From contig MNCI01014407.1 in NCBI GenBank assembly GCA_015680685.1, positions 970,532 through 1,034,531 on the forward strand: a stretch of DNA of 64,000 bases. The letters are read 5' to 3'. The translations under genes and the position numbers were made by a program. This DNA is from Gnetum montanum (lineage: Eukaryota; Streptophyta; Gnetopsida; Gnetales; Gnetaceae). The notes beneath the pieces were generated by a model. The model saw only the letters and a program-made list of their open reading frames with translations. It was not told where the DNA came from and did not search any database. Every line of letters starts with the position of its first letter. Position 1 is the first letter of the stretch. Positions 55,219 through 64,000 of the stretch are shown piece after piece.

Positions 55219-55498
55219 TATAATGTTAGAATAAGGAGTAGTATAAAGATGGAATATGTTAACTATGTTTATGATAAGTGTTAGAAGATATACAACAATG
55301 TTGTAGAAGATATATTATTAAGAAGAAAATTGTAAATTTGTGGTGAGTCTTTATATGAGCTATTCAAGTGACCAATGTTAATCTTTAAAAAATATATAAA
55401 AAGCGTATTCATGTTACATGAATGTTGGACACATCTATTGTATTTAGGATTTATTACTATTAATGTATTTTATACAAGTTCATTTTTCTATTTATGAC
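55219..55498 (+). repeat. Right copy of the 280 bp direct repeat
   Basis: TATAATGTTAGAATAAGGAG to CTATTTATGAC, partner of 24288-24566. No foldback element follows it. Confidence 0.8.
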
Positions 55499-56048
55499 AA
55501 ATCCTTTGGGTTACATAAAGGTAATAAAATATGTTGTCCCTTTTATTATGTTTTTTAAAAGGAGATATGGAACTAACATGAGAAATAGTGTATCTTACTT
55601 ATCAATAAAAGGAAAGAATCAAAACCATAACTTTTAAACCTAAGGATAAATCTTGACTATGACACTACACCTTAACTACATATCTTTTATTTACAAAGTG
55701 CAATCTTCTTCAACATTATTGTTATCTATGTTATTTTACTGAAAATGTTGATGAATATGATGAGGTGGTTCAATGTTATTTAATCCTTGGTTGACATAAA
55801 AGTATCCATTATGTAAGAATATTCAACCCCCTCCTTTACAATGAGCTAGCCATCATGGTAGTTACAAATTATTCAGTAGTGCAGGGTAGTTGTGCTTCCC
55901 TTACTTTTCTTTAGATATTGTCATTGACTCAAGAAGGAGGACCTAATCTTAGCCAATGTTATTTCAATCCACTCTCTTCTACTATTTCAATATTAAATTG
56001 TGTTCAGTTATTTAAATTAATCACTTTAAATTAGACTTGGATAGTATT
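55499..56048. other. Unassigned sequence
   Basis: No ORF or terminal repeat is recognised. A short box ATTCAACCCCCTCCTTTACA near 55830 resembles ATTCAACCCCGTCCTTTACG near 16920 in the repeats upstream of the LINE. Confidence 0.35.
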
Positions 56049-57003
56049 TGATGAGCGGAAAGTAACCCTACACCTAGCCATACAAATCACAATTATTCAT
56101 ACATGATCCTGTTGAATTCCATGGATGGGACTTGTGTGGCATCTAGATTGTTAAGAATTGATAATAGGACGTTATTTTCCCACTTGGACTAGTGTTAACT
56201 TTGTCACATATGGTTTAGTCCAAAGAGAGGCATATGATAATTGATGTTGTTTGGCCTTTAATACTCCTAGTTGTGAACATGATGAAAGTTGAGAATAGAT
56301 ATCTAAATCTAACTAATGATAGTAATGTAAATCTACTTTAGCCTAGAGTAATGAGCATTTAGCCTTGGCTTACCATACATGTCTTGGGCTTATGTAACCA
56401 TTACTAGGATTACCAAGCATTATGCTACTAGGAAAACTAAGTAATAACACTACTAGGGTTACCAAACAATTACACTTAAATGCTCAAAATGAGTCATACT
56501 CATTCCACTTTACTGATGAACAAGTAAAGTAAAATACTTGGAAATGTAAATGATTAAACTAAGAAAATAGTAAAAACTATGCTAAGTAAAGTAATAAAAC
56601 TAAGTGGATGCTACAATGATGAAAATCAATCTTGATCTTTATTTTCAATCATGAACTATGCCCAAGAACACTTCAATTGAATAAAGATTTTGTACAACTA
56701 CTCAACACCATTGTGGGCATTCACACTCTATTACTAAGTTATGAAAAAAAATAGACAAATTTTTATTACTAAATGACTAAAAGATGCCCAATGCATGGCA
56801 AGAGTTTCATATTTATATGCATTTATTATAATTGCAACATTGCATTTTTGACATTGCAAAATAGATGTGACATTGCATCTATGACATCGTAGATATGATG
56901 TAGCATCTATGATGTAGAACCCAATTGAGGTGCATTGAAAAGGATTCTACAACATAGATGTGATGAAGCATCTACAATATCTCAACCAACTGATGATTCA
57001 TCA
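56049..57003 (-). repeat. Athila-like 3' LTR, minus orientation
   Basis: 955 bp. On the minus strand it runs TGATGAATCATCAG to CTTTCCGCTCATCA. U3 (56830-56995) has repeated ATCTATGATGT / ACATCGTAGAT words, some palindromic, before a TATAAATATG box near 56808. Left 5-mer GTATT (56044-56048). The partner LTR lies beyond the window or was lost. Confidence 0.8.
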
Positions 57004-59826
57004 TACCCTCATGATTAACTAAAAACTTGTCCTCAAGTTAAAACAAAATGAGGATAGAGTCCCTTACAAAATTGGGAGGTAGATTTGATTATGCATGACT
57101 AATGGACCATTTACATGACTTAGAATGTTGTAATGGTGTGTACAAAAATGACATATTTACATTAAAAAACCAAAATAAAATTTTAAGTAGCACAATGTAG
57201 TTCATATTCTAGGTGGCGGTGGCTCTTCCATGAAATACTTCCCTTTGTCATTAGGCTTCTAGAAAGTTTCTCTCTGTTGTCCTTATCTTCTTTTCCATAT
57301 TCTCTTTCTACTAAGTATGGCACAGAGGCTCCTTTAATTTTAACTATTACATTAGCCTCTTTATTTCACTAGAATTGGTACATTTCTCCTAAGTTCCATT
57401 CTCTAATATTGGTTAGTGTGGGCCATAATGGAGATGCTTGGAGTTGTGTCTTTACAACTTCCATATTGCAAAGGTCCTCCTTTTGGTGGTCTCTTTGGGG
57501 CCATCTTCAATCAACAAGGATATGAAATTATTAAAATGTTCACACCAATTCTTAATAGCTATTTACCTTACTCATACCCTTGGTTAGATCAGGTTCTTAT
57601 CATATGACGATTGTGAAGTTAGAAAAATTTACAAAAAAGGAACCCCTTAGGTATTATATATTTTAGTTACTTATGACCTTACATCATTTTCCTTGCTTAT
57701 TATGGCCTAAAATATTTGATATGATATATTAGGAGTATTATCTGAATCTTTCTAGCCTTAGTTTGATTGATTAACTTTAAGATTCTTATTATCTCTTTAT
57801 ACTTACCCTTTCTAGTATCTTTCATGCATTAGGAATTTTTGGCTCAAATTTTTAAATTTTTTCTTATATCATGTAATGCACTCCCATGACTAAGTTAAGC
57901 ACTTTGGGATCAACAAGGTTCAATAATTTTGAAAATTCAAGCTACAAGAACAAAGTTATGGCCCTTGGAAGCTAGTGTGCAAAAGGGCTAAGGAAAAACT
58001 GCAAAAACTTCTCTTGCTACAAATAAGAGAAAAGAAAAATTTCATTAAATCCTACACATATATATACTATTTTTATATGCACAACATCATAGATATGACA
58101 TCGTAGGTGCCTACAACATCATAACTATGATGTCACTATTAAAAATTTCAAATTTTTCATTGATTTTTCTTGGAACAATTGAGTGAGATGGAATTTTTAG
58201 AAGATTTAAGGTTTTTCTAGAGGATCATGGACCATGAGTGATGCATAGTTTTCAATAATTTAGCATTCAAGGTTCATGAAGAAGGAATATTAAGCAATGA
58301 AAGTTTATGGTATGGATAAGAAATGGAAAATGAATTTCTAATGTACAAACAAATTATTAGATGATACAAGAAGTATTTATTAAGTTTTGATTATTCTAAA
58401 AGGCACAAGATGATGTGGAATTTTCTATCAAGTATGAAATGCAAGATTTATACAAGTGGGTCATCCCCAAAAAAGGCTCCAACCTTTAATGCACTTGTAT
58501 AACCACACTTAAAAAAGTGTCTATAGGCACTCAAGGAGTTGAATGTCTAGTAAAACACACATGTTAGTATCACCAAGTTGTGAAAATAATGTTATATTAT
58601 ACAAAACCACAAGTTATGATTAAATATATAGTAAGGTGAGATTGATTGTAGAAAGGATTACTGAAATCGGGACATGAGGTATCCTATCATAGGCATAATG
58701 AATTATTATGTTTTATTAGTGGTTAAAGTAATCATTAGCCTTTCTATCCAAGATTCAAACCAAGTCCAGACCACATTACAATGACATCACATTGTTTCAT
58801 GCCTTGAAGTTACAACTGTAAGACTACCACTATTGTAAGGAGTATCATCACTTGGCATATTGTCCAAGGGAGGAGTTTATACATTGTACTTTTTATTTTT
58901 TTTTAGCTTTTTGAGAAGTCACCTACCTTTAGGCATGGGTAACATGTCTTCTAGAGGAACCCCCAACAATTTATTTTTGTGCATTTTCTTTTAGTTTTTA
59001 ACTATGTCAACCTTACCAGAGGACTACCCTCAAGCATGGGTAACATGTCTTTTTAGTGACATGGTAAGGCAACACTTATTTTACTCTTACTTCCATTTTT
59101 TTTAGATCTAAAAGGAGATAATACAACCTTAGCAATAGGATAGGACTTGCTAGAAGTGATCCAAGAGAATCCACAAATTCCTTGGATGCCACACCCTTTA
59201 CATTCCCACATGACTCTTCACTTTTCTGTCGAGGCATAATGATCACATGTTTATTCTTAGTTTTATGATGTGAAGAATATCATTATGGCCATGATAAGAA
59301 CCTCTTACCAATGGAATAGAAGGATGAATGTTGTGGTGTTGCTGTATAAATAATTAGTCCCTTATGACTTGATAACATAGGAAAATATTCACCTTATTAG
59401 ACTACATCTTGCCTTATTCTTTGTGTGTTTTATTAGCAAAGAAAAAGAAAATGAAAAATATTTACAAAGAAAATGAAAACAAAGTATGAAAAATATAGTA
59501 AGAAAGGAAAAAGATAAAGAGAATGAAAAATCATCAAAGAATATAAAAATGTTAAAGAATTGAGAAATTATTTAGAAATTCAAAAGTATAAAAGAATGGG
59601 AAAATGTATCAAAAATATGAAAAGGTATATCAAGAAATTAGAAATCAAAAAGAATTATAAAACAAAAAATTAAAAGGCACTTATTAATTATTAAATTAGG
59701 ATGAGATATCTTCCCCATAGCTAAACTCATGAGCGAGTGTTGGAAAATGCACCCTAGTTCCCTTGGGCCATACACTTGAGGTTTCTTACTTACCATCCTA
59801 AATGACTTAGTGTTTCTATTATCATC
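57004..59826 (-). mobile_element. 3' internal region of an Athila-like element, truncated
   Basis: Upstream (minus sense) of the LTR at 56049-57003. A short purine tract GAGGGTA abuts the LTR. Phrases shared with the 3' regions of the composite element occur near 57010-57060 and 58930-59060 (CATGGGTAACATGTCTT). A purine-rich stretch (59440-59690) marks the zone after integrase, and a frame near 59770-59690 resembles the end of the integrase C-terminal extension. No complete gene. It is cut at 59827 by the next element. Confidence 0.65.
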
Positions 59827-60752
59827 TGATGAGACACGATTTGCACAGGCCACGATATCGCATACGTGATATCGCGTCCGCCGCGATATCGCGGTCCGTC
59901 GTCATATCTATAAATAAGAGGCGGCACTCCCCTCATTCGGAATCAGATAGGCTAAGTAGCGAAGCTCTAGCAGATTGATCATCCCAGAGATATAATATTT
60001 TCCATGTGCCTGCAGTAGGAGTCCCCCAAGTGAACGGTTCTTTATTCAAGCAGCTTTGTACCTGGACGCAAGTTGTGTATGGTAATAAAGACAAGCTTTG
60101 CGGATAAACCTTGCAGTGCATGGATAGGTTTAATTAATGTTATTTACTGCTTTCCTAGTGACGCGGCATGAGTACGACTTGGTTACGAGCGTTGACGAAC
60201 ATGTACAACTAGCCAAGGAATCAGCTACTCATCGCGAATAGATTATCTCACCCTTTCCTCCTAGAGTGTGGGACAAGTACGACTTGATTACGAGCATCCA
60301 TAGATGTGTACGGTTAGTCAAGGAATCGGCTACTTGTCACACTTAGGTTAGTTAAGTGCCTCAGTATGACAGCTTTGAGCACGTGCGTTATGTGTGGTGA
60401 TCCCAGTAACGATTAGCGTTTGGTAGCCATAGTTGCATAGTTCAGGGTGTGTACGACAAGTGGGAATAGATCCTGACGCTAGGACTTAGTGCTGTAGTTA
60501 GAGTTAGTTAGTTTCTCAACCCTTCACCCTCATAGCTTAGGCGATAAACCAAAAAATACCAAAAAAATCATATACCTTGGACTTACTTAATCATACACCG
60601 TGACAACAACAAGTAAGTCTGGGAAGACAACGAACGATTAACCCCAAGTGTTTCTTGTGGCGTTAAGGCATTTAGTCTGTGGAGTTCGATCAGATCGCGC
60701 GTGCTACGCTCATTTCATATGGTTGAGTGTAGGGGTACCTCGCCACTCATCA
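59827..60752 (+). repeat. 5' LTR, Athila-like
   Basis: 926 bp, TGATGAGACACG to CGCCACTCATCA. U3 holds three CGATATCG-type palindromes (59853-59895) directly before TATAAATA at 59909-59916. AATAAAGACAAG near 60083 may be the polyadenylation signal. Confidence 0.93.
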
Positions 60753-60771
60753 TTGGTGCCGTTGCTGGGGA
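60753..60771 (+). other. Primer binding site, tRNA-Asp-like
   Basis: TTGGTGCCGTTGCTGGGGA directly follows the LTR. It differs from the tRNA-Asp complement only at two C-to-T changes, both in CpG. Confidence 0.85.
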
Positions 60772-60893
60772 CTAAGTGTTTTTACGCCAATTGAACATAA
60801 GGGATATCACTCACATCGTTGTGCGCTCTAACGAACCTTCGGGTTAATTAGTTAATCAAGAATAGAAATAACGGTAAAAAGCACACCATAAGA

Positions 60894-62612
60894 ATGGCTT
60901 CTTCTCACAAAATTAACTCACCTAAGGATAATACAGAAGACAGTCAGCATCAGATGCATAACCCAAACCAGCCATGTCCTAGAAAATCTAAGGTGACATA
61001 TACTCATCCTGATGAGTATGTTCCGGATTTTACTTTTGTTCTCCATCAAGATGAACAACTGCGGTGGAGAGATCTGCAAGGTAAGATTGTGTTACCTCCG
61101 GATCGAGCGACCCCTAACATGATTTTCCGTGCCTTAGCACAGATTGGCATGCAAGAACTGTTTGCAGAATACATTTTGGATGACTATGACACAAGGGATT
61201 ATCATCCCACAAATGCCCAACATATTCAGGATGAAAGGCAGGAGAGCCAACATTCATTGTTGAAGGGCAAGGTCCCCTATGTCCTTAGTGAAATAAGAGA
61301 TGAGGAACCCCTCACAATGGGTTTCTTAGAAAATGATGTTCCTCCTCCTCACAATGGTGAAGAGGTAAGGCATCAGGGCCTAAGATCAACGATGCATATT
61401 CCAGGCTCTAATCCCCATGAGCACCAACTGTTCATGGCAGGAACCACTACTCACACTAGGGACAGACACTTAGATCGTTATGATGATCAGGGCCAAACCA
61501 ACCGAGGAGAAGGTAAGAAACATCGCCACGGTGATGGATCCCCTTCTTCTTCACCTTCATCTCACCATTCACACTCTCCTTCCACATCTGGGTGTAGCCA
61601 TCGTGAGCATAAAGGGGAGGATAAAAGTAAAAAGGATGAAAGACCTCGACAGGAAGGTCAAGAGGAGTTAGGACAAGGGCAAGGACGTAGGGAGAGTAGG
61701 GAACCACCATGAAGACATCCTAGACGTCATGATAGAGATGATCATGATGAAGCCCTACTCGCAACCCAAAGCATGCTAGATATCATAGAGGTAGTTAGGA
61801 TCCCCAAAAGGCATCTAAAAGAAAGCAGGATCAAGTGTTTGGACATAAATAATATCCTACATTTTGAAGGGGGATACAACGCTGATCCTCAACATCATTT
61901 ACAGGCATTCCACGATGCCTGTGCCTTGCAAAATATAGATAATGAGTGGCAGAAGCTCAAGTTGTTCCCAAGGACACTCATTAAAGAAGCAGAGAGCTGG
62001 TACCGGTCCTTAGAACCGAAAACCATCAGGAGGTGGAGTACGATGCTTGAATTGTTCAACAACAAATATCAAACATACTCCAGAGTGTCCAATTTGCGAA
62101 AGCAAATCCAAGGCTGGAAACAAGGTGCTTATGAACCCTTGGATTCTACCATGGCCCATTACTATACACTGCTACATCATTTCCTGGGCCATGGATACGC
62201 TAAGCAGGATCAACTTCGCCACATCGTGGATGGGCTAAGAAATGAAACGAGAAGAACTCTTGGGACTTATGCCCAAGGGAGACTTTTCCAATTGAGAGCC
62301 CATGAAGTTGAAAGTTTGTTGGAACAAGTAGCGCAAGAAGAGGGTGAGCTACGTAAGAGAGAAAGTGTAGAAGAATACAATTGTGATCCCTCCCTTCGCA
62401 AGAAGGAAGTGAAATTCTGTGATGAGGAGGATGAGTCACCACTCGAAGAGTTGGTGAACCAGAAAACCATGCCGATCCAAAAGTTAACAACCGAGGTATC
62501 GGCTAAGGTAGACCAAATGTGGGATTCCTTAGACTCAAGAATAGAAATAGTATTAAAAATTGTAGAAGAGTCTAAGGAAGAGCAAGGTAGTGACAAAGGC
62601 AAAACAAAGTAG
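60894..62612 (+). pseudogene. Athila-like gag
   Basis: One frame from ATG 60894, broken only by TGA 61710. N-terminal domain with YTHPDEYVPDFTFVLHQDEQ (about 61000), a His/Ser/Asp-rich hinge (61440-61700), then the Retrotrans_gag domain (61773-62330): CLDINNILHFEGGYNADPQH, LKLFPRTLIKEAESWYRSLE, FNNKYQTYSRVSNLRKQIQG and RRTLGTYAQGRLFQLRAHEV, and a Glu/Lys-rich tail. Stop TAG at 62610. It starts 141 bases after the primer site. Reading continues in the same frame into the protease, so gag and protease were one long frame. Confidence 0.9.
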
Positions 62613-64000
62613 AGAAACTTTAACCTTGCACATAACAAGGGTAAGGGAAAAATTCCTATCTCCGATAAGGCTGTAAATTCTGATTCAGACAATGATAGTG
62701 GATGTGAGGTTTGCTACTATGACCATCCTAAGGGATGTTGCCCAATTATCTCACATCTGCAGGAGTCTGGGGTGTATGCATTAAATCCAAGACTTAATCA
62801 ATGACAAACACCCTGAAGGTTACCTTACCCACAAGGTAACCCAAGGCAGTTCCACCAACCCTTGACATATTATCCAAGTGGAACGCCTCCATAGCCCATT
62901 GGACAACATCAGCAGTAGCAATACCCACAGTCATGGGGGATGCCACCGCCAACACATCAATACCCTTACCAGCAGCATGATCCTTATGATTATTATGTGC
63001 AGCAGCCGGTTTCTCTAAGTGACTCTATGGGTCACACTACCCCCCAACGTTACTACCAAGCTCAGGAGTACTTCAGAAGGACTCCTCCTCCAAGAGACAT
63101 CTCACATTCAGTCCATCCTCTAACTCTGCCCACACCTCTTCCTCCTGTAGTTCCCATACAACCTGCTCCAACAATGCAAGGGGAATTACCTACCCAGCTG
63201 CAGCAACGTAACGCCGCGAGAGCTGTAAATATTCAGAGTGTAAATATCCAACCGGGTGCTAGTTCTGGCAATAACTATACAAAGAAGAGATCCTTTTTTA
63301 GAACTAGGAGCCTAGACAAACTCTCGCAACAACAAGTGGATAGGTACATGTATAGGCCTCTAACCACTAACGCTTCAGAGAACCCTTCAGTCCAAAGGAG
63401 TGTAACGCATATGGTTATGTTAACACATACCGTAACTGACTGGATCAAGGTAGGCCACCTTCCTAGGAAACTAACTAACCCTAGGAGTCCCTTTAGTTAT
63501 TTGCAGATCGCTGAAAATGCACCACATTGGGCTCTTCTTGACTCAGGTTCCGGAGTGAATTTAATTTCGCAAAAGATGTATCATGCCTGGAACTTGCCAC
63601 AACTTAAGAAGAGCAATATCCAACTAGAGCTGGCAGACCAGTCCATCACCATTCCCTTAGGATTGGTGGAGGATGTTATTACCACTGTGTGTGATTGGTC
63701 CTACCCAGCTGACTTTCTGGTGATCGAAGTGAATAACAACGAAGGGAACTTCCCCATTATAATGGGAAGGGCATGGCTAAGCACAGTAGATGCATGCCTT
63801 AGGATCCGCGATCTTTCCTTAGAAATCTCTAAGGTATACATATGTGGAAAGATCGAGAAGAGGATAGTTCCATGCATCACATACAGTGATTCATCGGGTG
63901 ATGACATGGAGGAAATGTCTCCATGTAATAGGTGTGCCCAAGAAACTCTGCAACAAAGATGCCTGTATGTAGCAACCACACAAGAAGTAGTAGACACCCC
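62613..64000 (+). pseudogene. Athila-like zinc knuckle and aspartic protease (runs off window)
   Basis: Same frame as gag, with stops at 62802, 62814, 62892 and 62916. CEVCYYDHPKGCCP (about 62706) is a knuckle-like box with C-X2-C-X3-H-X3-C spacing, shorter than the usual one. A Gln/Pro/Tyr-rich stretch follows (62820-63260), then the protease: HWALLDSGSGVNLIS (Asp-Ser-Gly, about 63540), LELADQSITIPLGLVED and FPIIMGRAWLSTVDACL (about 63755-63800). RT is expected beyond 64000. Confidence 0.9.

Larger units (their letters stand above)
59827..64000 (+). mobile_element. Athila-like element, 5' part (continues past window)
   Basis: 5' LTR, primer site, gag and protease in one orientation, inserted in the 3' region of the previous element. 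It is the best-preserved Athila-like copy here and the same family as the solo LTR at 623-1539. The 5-mer before it is TCATC, which should recur after its 3' LTR beyond 64000. Confidence 0.9.

Noticed and set aside
60753-60771. Partial tRNA gene
   Set aside because: The tRNA-Asp similarity is limited to the 3' complement right after an LTR, which is what a primer binding site looks like; no tRNA body is present.

Overview
This window is plant nuclear DNA made almost entirely of nested, decayed retrotransposons. I see no intact host gene, no rRNA or tRNA gene and no CRISPR array. The plant assignment rests on the element types: Ty3/gypsy elements of the Athila type (tRNA-Asp-like primer sites, LTRs running TGATGA...TCATCA), a Tat-lineage Ty3/gypsy element with two RNase H domains, a Ty1/copia remnant, and an L1-type LINE whose ORF1 has a DUF4283-like region and a CCHC knuckle. 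Slow decay (reading frames kept, stops made by C-to-T/G-to-A changes), long intergenic nesting and low GC suggest a very large seed-plant genome. A gymnosperm is possible, but the sequence does not prove it.

Layout. 1-6649: a solo LTR containing a sized N gap, then a degenerate plus-strand copy of an unknown multi-exon gene (called ORFX here), then an array of short inverted motifs. 6650-14346: scrambled Athila-like pieces, namely two LTRs in opposite orientation around a gag fragment, a minus-strand gag-protease remnant, and a 5' LTR inserted in another LTR. 14984-16470: a minus-strand copia remnant whose protease active-site codons are triplicated. 16493-23152: repeats, a possible exon fragment, then a nearly full LINE (ORF1 17973-19289, ORF2 from 19283), cut by a 141-base gap. 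24288-55498: a 280 bp direct-repeat pair encloses a foldback element and an array of a 522 bp tandem repeat. Its third unit is split by a 27.5 kb composite Athila-like insertion (26770-54237, target duplication ATATT). That insertion is internally inverted and is itself split by a 19.26 kb Tat element (33626-52888, minus strand). 56049-59826: the 3' end of a minus-strand Athila-like element, interrupted at 59827 by a plus-strand element whose LTR, gag and protease run off the window.

Within the Tat element the sense order (minus strand) is LTR, leader, gag, protease, ORFX, RT, RNase H, second RNase H, integrase, LTR. ORFX lies antisense between protease and RT, has its own TATA box and introns, and is flanked on both sides by minisatellites built from a small hairpin. 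ORFX has a second, strongly diverged copy at 2.1-4.4 kb with introns at matching places. This unit and its hairpin arrays are the best candidates for an undescribed system. A second theme is that the LTR families here carry family-specific palindromes just upstream of the TATA box.
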